Below, piece by piece: positions 9,061 through 17,784 of a stretch of DNA of 64,000 nucleotides; the stretch's first letter is position 1; every line of letters begins with the position of its first letter. This DNA is from Ktedonospora formicarum. GTDB lineage: Bacteria; Chloroflexota; Ktedonobacteria; Ktedonobacterales; Ktedonobacteraceae. The stretch spans positions 558,001 through 622,000 of the forward strand of contig NZ_BNJF01000002.1 of NCBI RefSeq assembly GCF_016587355.1, read 5' to 3'. The notes beneath the pieces are model-generated. The model was not told the origin of the DNA, searched no databases, and saw only the letters and a program-made list of their open reading frames with translations. Position numbers and translations under genes: made by a program.

Positions 9061-10809
9061 TTAAGCGCCCGCTACTTGAGAGCGGTTAAGTGCGCTAATG
9101 ACGGACTTGATCGAGGCCATTTCGATGTTGGTCTCGATGGCAGCACCAAAGAAGGCGCTGGTCGTATTGGTTTCGTTAGATGTCGCCTCAATTTGGATAT
9201 ACGCAATGGCCTGGGCGTCTGAGCCATGCTTCAGCGAATGCTCAGTATAGGAGAGCAGCGAGAAGTTCGCTAGCTGGGCTTCATTTAAAGCGCGGACAAA
9301 GGCGTCAATTGGTCCATTGCCACGAGCCTGGAGTTCATGCATGGCACCATTCACGCTGACATGGGCTCTACATTCCACCTCGCCACTTACCTTCTCGGTG
9401 TGGAACTCTTCCAAAACAAAGGGGCCGTTACGATCAATGTACTCATGCATGAAGGCTTCATAGATCTTTTGGGGTGGCAATTCCTCGCCACTGGCATCAG
9501 CCAGGACGTTGATTACCTTGCCGAACTCCACGCGCATAGGCTTTGGAAGATGGAAACCATATTCGGTCTCCATGATGTAGGCAACGCCACCCTTGCCCGA
9601 TTGCGAATTGATGCGGATGATAGCTTCATAGGAGCGTCCGATATCCTTGGGATCAATTGGCAGATAGGGTACATCCCAGATTCCACCTTCGCTCTCCTCC
9701 CAGGCCGCCATGCCCTTCTGAATCGCGTCCTGGTGCGAACCCGAGAAGGCCGTGAAGACCAACTCACCTGCGTAAGGTTGGCGCATAGGAACCTGCATAC
9801 GGGTGCATTCTTCATAGACAACACGAATGCTATCCAGGTCGCTGAAATCGAGGTGAGAATCGAGTCCCTGCATATGCATATTGAGCGCGACAACAACAAT
9901 GTCCACGTTACCGGTGCGCTCGCCGTTGCCAAAGAGAGTGCCTTCGACGCGAGTAGCTCCTGCCATCAGACCCAATTCAGTTGTGGCAACACCCGTACCA
10001 CGGTCATTATGTGTGTGCAGGCTAATGATCGCGGAATTGCGGTCGCGCATGTGGCGGCAGAACCATTCGATCTGATCTGCATAGACGTTGGGAGTAGCAA
10101 TCTGAACGGTCTCAGGTAGATTGAGGATAATCTTGTTCGTAGGTGTAGGCTGCCAGATATCCACGACAGCTTCACAGATTTCCAGAGAGAAATCAATTTC
10201 AGTGAGCGCGAAGCTTTCAGGAGAATATTGCAAGGTAATTTCAGTCTCAGGAACAGTTGCCACCAACTCTTTGATCAGCTTTGTACCACGTGTAGCGATA
10301 TCAACGATGCCCGCTTTGTCCAGGCCAAAGACCAGGCGGCGCTGGGCTGGCGACGTCGAGTTATACAGATGCACAATAACTTTCTTTAACCCTCGAATCG
10401 ACTCAAAAGTACGTCGGATCAGGTCTTCGCGCGACTGAGTGATAACCTGCACAGTAACATCATCGGGAACGCGGTTCTCGTCGACGAGACGACGAATGAA
10501 ATCGTATTCAATCTGTGAAGCGGAGGGAAAACCAATCTCTATCTCTTTAAAGCCTACTTTGACCAACAGGTCAAACATCCTGAGCTTCTCCTCGACGCTC
10601 ATAGGCGTAGGAAGGGCCTGGTTGCCATCGCGCAGATCAACGCTACACCATGTCGGAGCGGTCGTAATGGAGCGTGAGGGCCACTGCCTCTCGGGCAGTT
10701 CGATGGACGGAAAAGGGCGATACTTGTTCCCTGGAACCAGTCGTGTCTGTCCCTGACTCCTAACGGTTACCTGCTCTACTTGCGCGTTATCAATATTCTG
10801 CGACGTCAT
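9061..10809 (-). CDS. leuA: 2-isopropylmalate synthase, long (actinobacterial) type
   Basis: 582 residues. It condenses acetyl-CoA with 2-ketoisovalerate, the first committed step of leucine synthesis. The HMGL-like TIM barrel carries DLRDGNQ (residues about 58-64), the metal-binding HTHND and the GNGERTGNVD loop. The C-terminal LeuA allosteric domain (about 440-575) is present. Total length and the N-terminal KYRPFPSIELPERQWPSR segment fit the longer LeuA class of mycobacteria and corynebacteria rather than the 520-residue class of enterobacteria. Start: ATG after GGAGG with 6-base spacing. The gene is alone downstream of a 430-base leader with a leucine-rich peptide and attenuator, so it is probably controlled by leucine supply at transcription elongation. 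No other leu or ilv gene is in the window. Confidence 0.95.
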   Translation of the reverse strand: MTSQNIDNAQVEQVTVRSQGQTRLVPGNKYRPFPSIELPERQWPSRSITTAPTWCSVDLRDGNQALPTPMSVEEKLRMFDLLVKVGFKEIEIGFPSASQIEYDFIRRLVDENRVPDDVTVQVITQSREDLIRRTFESIRGLKKVIVHLYNSTSPAQRRLVFGLDKAGIVDIATRGTKLIKELVATVPETEITLQYSPESFALTEIDFSLEICEAVVDIWQPTPTNKIILNLPETVQIATPNVYADQIEWFCRHMRDRNSAIISLHTHNDRGTGVATTELGLMAGATRVEGTLFGNGERTGNVDIVVVALNMHMQGLDSHLDFSDLDSIRVVYEECTRMQVPMRQPYAGELVFTAFSGSHQDAIQKGMAAWEESEGGIWDVPYLPIDPKDIGRSYEAIIRINSQSGKGGVAYIMETEYGFHLPKPMRVEFGKVINVLADASGEELPPQKIYEAFMHEYIDRNGPFVLEEFHTEKVSGEVECRAHVSVNGAMHELQARGNGPIDAFVRALNEAQLANFSLLSYTEHSLKHGSDAQAIAYIQIEATSNETNTTSAFFGAAIETNIEMASIKSVISALNRSQVAGA

Positions 10810-10935
10810 GTAAAACCTCCGTTGTCATGTCCGACGTTGCCCCAGTTAGCCCGGGCAAGGCACTCGCTGATGTACGTTACACTCGCGCCTCTGGCGCTGA
10901 GAACCGTGTGTGGTCAGGTCGGAGGGCCGCAATAG

Positions 10936-10968
10936 AAAGCAGCCGCGACGCAAGGTCACGGCTGCTTT
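10936..10968 (-). promoter_or_regulatory. Second hairpin in the leuA leader
   Basis: AAAGCAGCCG and CGGCTGCTTT form a 14-bp stem with one mismatch and a 5-base loop, about 125 bases before leuA and downstream of the attenuator. It could be a second termination point or a stabilising 5' structure for the readthrough mRNA. Confidence 0.5.
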
Positions 10969-10999
10969 CCTCAGATATGCATGTATACGTTGCTTGGGT

Positions 11000-11046
11000 A
11001 AAAAGAAAAAGGCCGTGGACACTTGCACTTCTGGTCATCCACGGTC
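11000..11046 (-). terminator. leu attenuator: intrinsic terminator with competing antiterminator
   Basis: On the minus strand, AAAGACCGTGGA pairs with TCCACGGCCTTT (one A-C mismatch) and runs into TTTTTCTTTTT, a full intrinsic terminator about 190 bases before leuA. The left arm and adjoining loop (11033-11046, GACCGTGGATGACC) can instead pair with GGTCGTCCGGGGTC (11098-11111) inside the leader peptide's Val-Val-Arg-Gly codons, at 13 of 14 positions including two G-U pairs. Stalling at the leucine codons just upstream would leave that strand free and favour readthrough. Confidence 0.75.
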
Positions 11047-11077
11047 TTTGTATGCTTGTTGCTGGCGAAGGAATCAC

Positions 11078-11191
11078 TCAGAACTGATACATTGCACGAC
11101 CCCGGACGACCCGCATAAGGAGGAGGGTAAGTCCAGGGAGCGTAAGCTCTTGTATATTTTGAGTAGGTGGCTTTCTTTGTTCGTTAGCCAT
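11078..11191 (-). CDS. leuL: Leucine-rich leader peptide of leuA
   Basis: 37 codons on the minus strand, too short for standard ORF calling. The peptide ends LTLPGLTLLLMRVVRGRAMY then QF. Six leucine codons (all CTT or CTC) lie within ten codons, followed by two valine codons. This is the codon cluster expected of a ribosome-mediated attenuation leader for the leucine/valine branch. GAAGGA lies 12 bases before the ATG; an in-frame ATG 33 bases upstream lacks a ribosome site. It sits about 50 bases after the predicted transcription start and about 30 bases before the terminator. The codons after the leucine run overlap the strand that forms the antiterminator. The mechanism is inference, but the arrangement is the classical one. 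Confidence 0.8.
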   Translation of the reverse strand: MANEQRKPPTQNIQELTLPGLTLLLMRVVRGRAMYQF

Positions 11192-11248
11192 AAAAAATTG
11201 GATTCCTTCAGTTCTGTTGAGCATGTTTATTGCTTAACTAATATTGGC

Positions 11249-11277
11249 ACTATAACACTTGAGTCAAGCATTGTCAA
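11249..11277 (-). promoter_or_regulatory. Sigma-70 promoter of the leu leader
   Basis: Minus strand TTGACA (11277-11272), 17 bases, TATAGT (11254-11249). The -35 is perfect and the -10 near-consensus. It predicts a start near 11242, 50 bases before the leader peptide and about 430 bases before leuA. Confidence 0.8.
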
Positions 11278-11362
11278 TAAAGTGTGCCATTTCATTCCCC
11301 CTTTTTGGTATCCTTATCCTTTACATTGATCATTCTTATATCAAGCAGAGCATTCAGTGAGG

Positions 11363-14341
11363 TTAGTGATCAACAAAGGTGGGATGCCCATAGGGACAGG
11401 TTCCTCGCCAGTAATCAGGGTGAGGATAAAAGTCGTCCCATACCTCTTCGAAGCGCATATGCTCAAAGCAGTAGACACCGTGGCAACACCAGCAATAGAA
11501 GGGTACATAATCATCGTCCAGGGTGCGAAGCATGGCGATATCGCCATGCCGTAGCGCGAGCGCCACTCGTTCGAAGGCAAGGCCCGAAGGATGCCAGGAT
11601 TGTGCATAGGTGGGCAGATAGTCACAGATAAGGCTGGCAGGTTTTTCGCTTCCCATACGCGTGATCTGGTACTGGTCATCTTCGTGCGGCCTGCCAGCGA
11701 CGACCAGTTCAAGCTTCATTACTTCGGCACATCCTGGCGCCTGACAGTGCATAAGGGTAGTGAGGACGCCGGGCCGCATTTCGACAGTTGAGACGTTAGC
11801 CGGGTTCATAGGGTCCGTTGCGGATGGAGGGGCAACCTTGCGCCGAGGGGGATGGGTATCGCGTGAGATAGTTTGCGAGAGATCCACACCACGACGGATA
11901 GTATCGTCGAGCAATGTTTGATAGAGGTTCGCTCCGCTCAGGTTGGCTCCTACCAGATTCGCGCCCCTCAGGTCAGCATGACCTAAATCAGCCTCCTGCA
12001 GCAAGGCACCTGAGAGATCTGCGCCAGCAAGTTCAGCTCCAATCAGACTAGCTTGCGAGAGGTTGGCTTCGCGTAAATTGGCATAACGGAGCAATGTACG
12101 AGCAAGATTGGCCTCTCGCAGGTCGGCACGCGCTAACAAAGCGTAATCGAGCGAAGCTTCCGCGAGATCAGCCTTATGCAGGCTGGCTTCGCGCAGATCA
12201 GACACTGCGGGCGAGGCGTATTCCTCCTCAGAGAGGACACGTCGATGGCGCTCCAAATCAGGAAGAAAAGAGAAGCCTTTGTTCAATTTGGCTTGTGAGA
12301 GGTTAGCCTTCCGCAGGTCGATCCCGCTCATATTCACATATGAAAGGTTGATGTTAGGTGCAACTATTTCGCGTGCGTTGACGGCATTTAAGCTTGCGCT
12401 TTGCAAATTCACTGCTGTAAGATTGGCCTTGCTCACCACTGCCCCACTCAAGTCACAACGGCTCAAATCGCTATGGTCGAGATTGACGCCTGAAAGGTTG
12501 GCTTGCGAAAGATTCTGCTCGCTCAATGCCAGATAGCTAAGGTCGTAGGTAGAGGCGTCCTGAGTAGCACGCCAGGCATTCCAGGCTGCGCCACCACGTC
12601 GCAGGAACGCAATGCTGGCATTCGCTAGATTTCCGATGACACGCTTTCTCTCATTAAAAAGCGCATCCAGCTTATCCTTCGTAAAGGCGACCAGCCAGGA
12701 TGGCGCGCCAAGTTCCAGTGCTTGCTCACAGTCTGAAAGTGCCTCATCATAGCGCTGAAGATCGAAGAAAACGCTCCCCCGCCTGGCGTAAGCTTCAGCG
12801 TTCAAGCTGTCGAGATGTATCATCTGCTCACAGCAATACAGCGCATCCATTTTGCCATAATGCGAATTCTTAGCGAGTTCGAGGTACGCTTTGGCATCAT
12901 CTTGAATAGCATAACAGGCAATGTGATACGCCACACGCGCGTCGTCATAGCACGAGGCCCCCCATAGACTGCTAATCTTCTTGAGCGCACACTCCCAATC
13001 TGTGGGCTGCTGGCGCAAACGCTCATCATATTCCATAATCTCGCTAGCAAAAGTAAGCCTGGATCGTAGTTTCTCCTGCTCACTAAAAGAGCGCACCGTC
13101 AAGGAGTGAGCATGGTGAGCGCGCTCAAACGCCGCATGCGCTTCCGCATAATGCGAGAGGCCGATCAGAGCTTCACCACGCGCCATATGTCCTTCTGACG
13201 AATCAGGGACATGGCGTAGTAGATGTTCTGCCGCCCGTAATGCCTCGTCATAGCGCTTGAGCTTTGATAAGCAATTGGAGCGAGTTACCAGCAAAGATGC
13301 TTCGTCGGGGCTCTCCTGAAGCGCCAGCACGGTTCGCGCAAGATCGCCCTCATAGCGGAGGAAGGTCTTAAGAGGAGTTTCAAAGGCACAGCGAGCTTCT
13401 TCATATAATGGCTCAAGCTCGATGGCACGTTTATAGTCCGAATAAGCCTCTTCATAACGCTGAAGGTGGAAAAGAGCTTCACCCCGTCCAAAACTGGCCC
13501 GTGCAGAAGCGCTATCCATGCGACAGGCCCGCTCGTATGCCTCTAACGCCTCGATATAGCGTCCGAGGGATAAGAATAAATCACCCTCATGTACAAGGTC
13601 AATAAGTTGGCAAGGATAACCCCGCCGCTTCTGCTCAAAGATGGCAAGAGCTTGTTCATAGAAGGCCAGTGCCTCCGTTTCACGACCTGCCAACTGACAC
13701 ATCCGTGCTTTCCCACGATAGACATCAGGATTGGTTAAGTCCAGGGCAATAGCCTGATCCCAGACATGTGCCGCCTCTTCGAACCGATTGAGATAGGTCA
13801 AAGCCCAGGCTCTAGCACAATATCCAGAGCTTGAAGGGTGGCTCTCGATGTCAGCGGAGAGGTATAACGCCTGCTCGCATGCCAGAAAGCGTTTAGGGCC
13901 ATTGACGCTATATGGAAACGAGCGCGTATAGTGATGGGCCAGTTGAATATAGCACGCTGGGCGGCGTGGGTAAAGCTCAATTGCTTCCTGACAGCGCAAA
14001 AGAGCCTGATGATTACCACTTTTGCGCATAGCCTGAAACTCGATAAAGCCTAGGTAGACATCCTCATCGGCCTTCTGAAGTTGTTTCAGGCGTTCCCAAT
14101 CCTTGAGCGCCAGTGCCCAGGTTCCGCGCTCTCGATAGAGTGCTCCCCGCTCTCGCAAGGCTACATCCTGTTCCGGGTCAAGTTCCAGCGCCTTCGTGTA
14201 CTGTGCTAGAGCGTCGTCATAATGCCCCAGCCAGTACAGGATACGCCCCTGCTCTACATGCTTCCCTGCATCGGCAGGGTTTTGACTCAATTCGCCCTCA
14301 TTCTCTTTGAGGCGCTCTTCGTCCCGCTCTCGCTCTGCCAT
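11363..14341 (-). CDS. TPR / pentapeptide-repeat fusion with cysteine-rich C-terminal domain
   Basis: 992 residues from the preferred ATG (GAAGGAA ten bases upstream); an ATG 45 bases further up lacks a ribosome site. Residues 1 to about 560 are tandem tetratricopeptide repeats, for example GHYDDALAQYTKALELDPEQ. Residues about 600-825 are pentapeptide repeats of the A(N/D)LxxA type (LSQANLSGVNLDHSDLSRCD), broken at about 687-715 by a charged insert. The last 140 residues form a separate domain with several cysteines and histidines (CQAPGC, CWCCHGVYC, CPYGH) that may bind zinc. TPR arms and the pentapeptide beta-helix are both protein-binding scaffolds. I see no signal peptide, membrane helix or enzyme motif. 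It is a single-gene unit; role unknown. I do not recognise the C-terminal domain. Confidence 0.85.
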   Translation of the reverse strand: MAERERDEERLKENEGELSQNPADAGKHVEQGRILYWLGHYDDALAQYTKALELDPEQDVALRERGALYRERGTWALALKDWERLKQLQKADEDVYLGFIEFQAMRKSGNHQALLRCQEAIELYPRRPACYIQLAHHYTRSFPYSVNGPKRFLACEQALYLSADIESHPSSSGYCARAWALTYLNRFEEAAHVWDQAIALDLTNPDVYRGKARMCQLAGRETEALAFYEQALAIFEQKRRGYPCQLIDLVHEGDLFLSLGRYIEALEAYERACRMDSASARASFGRGEALFHLQRYEEAYSDYKRAIELEPLYEEARCAFETPLKTFLRYEGDLARTVLALQESPDEASLLVTRSNCLSKLKRYDEALRAAEHLLRHVPDSSEGHMARGEALIGLSHYAEAHAAFERAHHAHSLTVRSFSEQEKLRSRLTFASEIMEYDERLRQQPTDWECALKKISSLWGASCYDDARVAYHIACYAIQDDAKAYLELAKNSHYGKMDALYCCEQMIHLDSLNAEAYARRGSVFFDLQRYDEALSDCEQALELGAPSWLVAFTKDKLDALFNERKRVIGNLANASIAFLRRGGAAWNAWRATQDASTYDLSYLALSEQNLSQANLSGVNLDHSDLSRCDLSGAVVSKANLTAVNLQSASLNAVNAREIVAPNINLSYVNMSGIDLRKANLSQAKLNKGFSFLPDLERHRRVLSEEEYASPAVSDLREASLHKADLAEASLDYALLARADLREANLARTLLRYANLREANLSQASLIGAELAGADLSGALLQEADLGHADLRGANLVGANLSGANLYQTLLDDTIRRGVDLSQTISRDTHPPRRKVAPPSATDPMNPANVSTVEMRPGVLTTLMHCQAPGCAEVMKLELVVAGRPHEDDQYQITRMGSEKPASLICDYLPTYAQSWHPSGLAFERVALALRHGDIAMLRTLDDDYVPFYCWCCHGVYCFEHMRFEEVWDDFYPHPDYWRGTCPYGHPTFVDH

Positions 14342-14436
14342 AACAAGCTGTTCCTTCCCGCGTGTTTTACCCTCATTATCGCACACGAATGTGAGCGATT
14401 ACGGTTTTGTTGCTATAGCGATACAGGACTTGGTGT

Positions 14437-14466
14437 TGAGCAAGGGAATGGACATTCCCTTGCTCA
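14437..14466. terminator. Perfect 14-bp hairpin downstream of efeB
   Basis: TGAGCAAGGGAATG and CATTCCCTTGCTCA pair perfectly around a 2-base loop. It lies 5 bases past the efeB stop and about 100 bases before the TPR fusion gene. There is no U-run, so it may act as an mRNA 3'-end stabiliser as much as a terminator. Confidence 0.6.
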
Positions 14467-14470
14467 GGCG

Positions 14471-15733
14471 TCATTGTAAGAGACTCTGACCGAAGTATTC
14501 GCCCTCATTCATACCTGGCGGACAGGCGAAGAGAGCGCTTCCCGTATGTGTGATGTATTCGTTGAGTGCATCCTCGCGCCCCAGGCGCGTCTGTAAGGGA
14601 ACAAACTGCGTACGTGGATCGCGCTGGTAGCTGATGAAAAAGAGACCCGCGTCAAGTTCACCCGTCACGCGATCCATGCCATCAGTAAAGGAGTATCCAC
14701 GCCGCAGTAATTTGATAGTGTCATCACCACGCGCCAGTCGCACATGCGACTGTAGGGGAATAAGCGGATTACCGTCTTTGTCTTTGGCATTCAGGTCTAA
14801 TGGAGCAAACTCATCATGACCACCTATCGGCGCGCCATTCAGCTTATGCCGTCCGATAGTTTGCTCCTGGTCAAGCAGCGAGTCTCGGTCCCAGGACTCG
14901 ATATGGATGCGAATCCGGCGCGCAACCAGATAACTTCCCCCAGCCATCCAATGAGGCCCATCCGCATCAGAAGCCCACACAAACTGACGAACAACGTTCG
15001 CATCCTCCGCCTTGATGTTCGCCGTCCCATCTTTGAAGCCCATGAGATTGCGTGGGGTCGCCTGCCCTTTGCTGGTCGTCGCCGTGCGGCTAAAGCCTAG
15101 CTGTGACCAGCGTAGCACTGCCAATCCACGCGCCAGCCGCGTCAAGTTCCTAACCGCATGGAAAGCAACCTGGGGATTATCAGCGCATGCCTGTACACAG
15201 AGGTCTCCTCCAGACTGTTCCGGCTTGAGAGCATCGCCGGGTAAAGCTGGAATATCTATCAACGCAGGCGGGCGATTCTTAGCCAATCCGAAGCGGTCGC
15301 GGCCCTCTTTGACAAAGAACGTCGGGCCAAACCCCACAGTGATCGTCAGGCGCGATGGCCCATGCTCCATAGCTTCGCCTGTATCGGGGGGCGGGCTCTG
15401 CAAATTAAATTCCCCCTCACCAATCGACTTACCCGCGCACATGCTAGCAGCCGCAGAGGTCCAGATGCGCATGAGACCGCGAATCTCGCTCAAAGTAGGC
15501 GATAGCAGGTCGAAGGTGGCGAAATGCAAATGGTCCTGCGCGGGGGTAGTGATACCCGCCTGGTGCGGTCCATAAAAGGGCACCGTCTCCTGCGAATGGT
15601 CACGCACTGAGCTTGATAACGCCGCGTCCCGCTGCTGAAGCAATGTATAACCACCAGTTGCTAGCACAGCTCCAGTTCCGGCAACACCCGCACCGCGCAA
15701 CAAGTCGCGGCGGTTCAGATGAAAGCGCTTCAT
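14471..15733 (-). CDS. efeB: Dyp-type peroxidase / deferrochelatase EfeB
   Basis: 420 residues. EfeB is the haem peroxidase of the EfeUOB ferrous iron uptake system, exported folded by the Tat pathway. A twin-arginine signal opens the protein (NRRDLLRGAGVAGTGAVLA). The Dyp signature GFKDGTANI (GxxDG, distal aspartate) is at about residue 230. A histidine suited to be the haem ligand is in PIGGHDEFAPLD. The C-terminal FFISYQRDPRTQFVPLQ motif is also typical. A GTG lies in frame 9 bases earlier, but ATG at 15733 has AAAGGAG at 8 bases and is preferred. It starts 6 bases after efeO, so the two are co-transcribed and the secreted products probably act together. Confidence 0.95.
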   Translation of the reverse strand: MKRFHLNRRDLLRGAGVAGTGAVLATGGYTLLQQRDAALSSSVRDHSQETVPFYGPHQAGITTPAQDHLHFATFDLLSPTLSEIRGLMRIWTSAAASMCAGKSIGEGEFNLQSPPPDTGEAMEHGPSRLTITVGFGPTFFVKEGRDRFGLAKNRPPALIDIPALPGDALKPEQSGGDLCVQACADNPQVAFHAVRNLTRLARGLAVLRWSQLGFSRTATTSKGQATPRNLMGFKDGTANIKAEDANVVRQFVWASDADGPHWMAGGSYLVARRIRIHIESWDRDSLLDQEQTIGRHKLNGAPIGGHDEFAPLDLNAKDKDGNPLIPLQSHVRLARGDDTIKLLRRGYSFTDGMDRVTGELDAGLFFISYQRDPRTQFVPLQTRLGREDALNEYITHTGSALFACPPGMNEGEYFGQSLLQ

Positions 15734-15738
15734 AGCGT

Positions 15739-16893
15739 TCACTCCTTTGGCAACTCTACGGCAACCTTAGAAAGAGGCTCGGCAGTGGCATCAATAGACT
15801 GGCTGAGCTTATGAGTATCGCTGGTCTTCAACGTATTAAAGGAGACAAATGTGTTACCCTTACGGTAGCCATTTAACATATCAGAGGTTTGCTGGAAGTG
15901 ATTTGAAATCTCCGTGAGCAGAGCTGGATTCTTTTTGGTGAGGAAAGGCTTGAAAACCTCAAAGGCAGCCTGAGAGCCTTCAACATTCGCGGCGAGATCC
16001 GTGATATCGGTATGTGAGTAGCGATCCTCTTCACCTGTCATCTTGGTCTTTGAAGCTTCATCCAGCAAGCCCACAGCGCCATCTATGATATCAGTCGCCG
16101 TCAATGGAACATCCTTGATTTTCTCGCGCAACGCCAGGACATCTGTCATCAATTGGCGAGCATTCTGTTCCTGACCCTTCGTGGTCTTCTCCTGCCACAA
16201 AGCCTTCTCAATGCGGTGGAAACCGCGCCACTCGTTGAGCGGGACATCGTTCTCGCGCGCGTCTATCGAGGCGTCGAGCTGACCAAACTGTTCCGCGATA
16301 GGCTCGATACGCTCGTAGTACTGGCGCGTTGTGGCATAGAGCGACTTCGCTTGCTCCATGTCGCCCTTGATGACCGCATCGGTAAAGAGCTTTGTTTGTT
16401 GCACCAGGATATCACTCTGATCGGCAACATACCCGCGATAGGTCGTGATAGCCTGACGAACGGTAATGTCGGAGTTGCCTGCGGTTGTACTGCTTGTCGT
16501 ATCCTTGCCACCGACAAAAGCGCCAACCATCCCCTTGTCCACATAAAGTTCATCATACATCTTGTATGAACGCTCACGTGGATTCAGAACGACCGTTTTG
16601 CTCTGTCCAGGCTGAAGAGTGGATTCAGGCGAGAGCCCCTGGATCTCTACGATATGAATATTTGCCCCCTTATTGACAAAGGTGACCGTAACTTTTTGAT
16701 TAGGTGTAACGCTGACACTGGCGGGATCAAAGTAGTTGTCTCGTACAGTAATCATCACGCTGGCAGGCTTGGAAACCTCTGCCTTCTTCTCCTGCCCACA
16801 GGCAGCCAGCAGCGTTAGTAATAACGCCAACAATGCCAGGAGGGAGAAAGCGGATAAATAGCGCTTACGTACTTGGAGCTTCGCTGGAGTCAT
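15739..16893 (-). CDS. efeO: Iron uptake lipoprotein EfeO (cupredoxin plus imelysin/M75)
   Basis: 384 residues. It is a secreted iron-binding component of EfeUOB. A lipobox (LLTLLAACGQ) follows the signal helix. An EfeO-type cupredoxin domain (about 45-115, VTVTFVNKGANIHIVEIQ) comes next. The M75/imelysin helical domain (about 140-384) contains the HxxE iron-site motif in GFHRIEKALW. Start: ATG with AAAGGAG seven bases upstream; the reading frame extends 18 bases further via TTG but that part contains the ribosome site. Directly upstream of efeB in one operon. The permease EfeU is not in the window, so the membrane channel must be encoded elsewhere or be a different protein. Iron control is likely, but I could not identify a Fur or IdeR box. 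Confidence 0.93.
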   Translation of the reverse strand: MTPAKLQVRKRYLSAFSLLALLALLLTLLAACGQEKKAEVSKPASVMITVRDNYFDPASVSVTPNQKVTVTFVNKGANIHIVEIQGLSPESTLQPGQSKTVVLNPRERSYKMYDELYVDKGMVGAFVGGKDTTSSTTAGNSDITVRQAITTYRGYVADQSDILVQQTKLFTDAVIKGDMEQAKSLYATTRQYYERIEPIAEQFGQLDASIDARENDVPLNEWRGFHRIEKALWQEKTTKGQEQNARQLMTDVLALREKIKDVPLTATDIIDGAVGLLDEASKTKMTGEEDRYSHTDITDLAANVEGSQAAFEVFKPFLTKKNPALLTEISNHFQQTSDMLNGYRKGNTFVSFNTLKTSDTHKLSQSIDATAEPLSKVAVELPKE

Positions 16894-17278
16894 GGGTATT
16901 CTCCTTTGCAATACAACATCCTCTTCTCATCTCGATATGAATGCTCATCATGTCTACATGAGAAAGGCTCTACTTCATCGTGTTCATGGGTGGATTACGG
17001 AAACCAAATGGTGTGCCATGGAGCACATTGAACACAATAAATGTTATGAGAGATGATACCTGAGCGATTTTGGCATATTCGCATAAACTGCATTTTTCTA
17101 GAGTGAAAGTACTATTTCCCGGTAAAGGTAGCATAACCAGTTTCTAGTACTTTCCTGCCAATTTATAGCATTCCACGCATTACGAAGAATTTCGCATTGT
17201 ACCATTGACACAAATTAATACATTAACGCGGGAACGCCCGCTGTTCCCACGCCATTCGTCCAAAGGAGATGTAGACAT
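16894..17278. other. Divergent intergenic region, efeO / cupredoxin-like gene
   Basis: 385 bases between divergent genes. A hairpin (GCGGGAAC / GTTCCCACGC, 17228-17252) precedes the plus-strand gene. A TTGACA at 17206-17211 lacks a good -10 at normal spacing. No convincing metalloregulator site is visible. Confidence 0.4.
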
Positions 17279-17695
17279 ATGAAACGCACATCCACACGAC
17301 ATGGTAACCGCTTCATGTTCTTCATAGCTGGCTGTTGCCTGACACTGCTTATCTTGATCCTCTCGGCATGCGGTGGCGATAATGGTTCGACGACATCCAC
17401 TACTTCCAACACCTCTAATAACTCGACAACCGCCATCACAATCAAAGAATCCAGGGGACCATCAGGCGATGTATACACCTTTGACCCAACGACGCTCACT
17501 GTGAAGAAGGGTGATAAGGTTACTATCGAGAACCAGACCGATGAGGTACAGGAAATTACTGGAGGGGACGCCAGTAAGGCGGGTGTAAATGTCAAGATTC
17601 CCATAAACGAGAAGGCAACCACAACCTTTAACACAGCGGGAACATTTACCATTAAGACCAACAAAGAGGCAACTATCACAGTCCAGGTCCAGTAG
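17279..17695 (+). CDS. Cupredoxin-like lipoprotein without copper ligands
   Basis: 138 residues. A lipoprotein signal ends in LILILSACGG. A threonine/serine/asparagine-rich linker (about 40-58) follows, then a single beta-barrel domain with plastocyanin-like strand pattern (TFDPTTLTVKKGDKVTIENQ and the closing GTFTIKTNKEATITVQV). The His/Cys/Met copper ligands of true cupredoxins are missing: the mature domain contains no histidine or cysteine. The fold is probably used for binding or structure rather than electron transfer. AAGGAG is well placed before ATG. It diverges from efeO, which also carries a cupredoxin domain, so a role near iron uptake is possible but unproven. Confidence 0.75.
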   Translation: MKRTSTRHGNRFMFFIAGCCLTLLILILSACGGDNGSTTSTTSNTSNNSTTAITIKESRGPSGDVYTFDPTTLTVKKGDKVTIENQTDEVQEITGGDASKAGVNVKIPINEKATTTFNTAGTFTIKTNKEATITVQVQ

Positions 17696-17726
17696 AAACC
17701 ACACGTTCCTGGTCTTTCGCTGTTCC

Positions 17727-17758
17727 GCGTGAGGATCGCCACCCCGCGACCCTCACGC
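17727..17758. terminator. Hairpin between converging genes
   Basis: GCGTGAGG and CCTCACGC, extended inward by TCGC/GCGA after a mismatch, close an 8-base loop. It lies between the cupredoxin-like gene and the Bax1-like gene. Confidence 0.65.
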
Positions 17759-17784
17759 CTTATGGTGTAGAGGAATGCAAGCAG

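Noticed and set aside
9337..10119. 260-codon open frame opposite leuA
   Set aside because: It lies on the other strand of a certain gene with no ribosome site and no family features.
10810..11240. T-box riboswitch in front of leuA
   Set aside because: No T-box sequence (AGGGTGGNACCGCG) or stem I features; the leucine-rich leader peptide with competing pairings explains the region better.
15012..15575. 187-codon open frame opposite efeB
   Set aside because: Antisense shadow of a certain gene; composition is proline/arginine biased as expected from the opposite frame.
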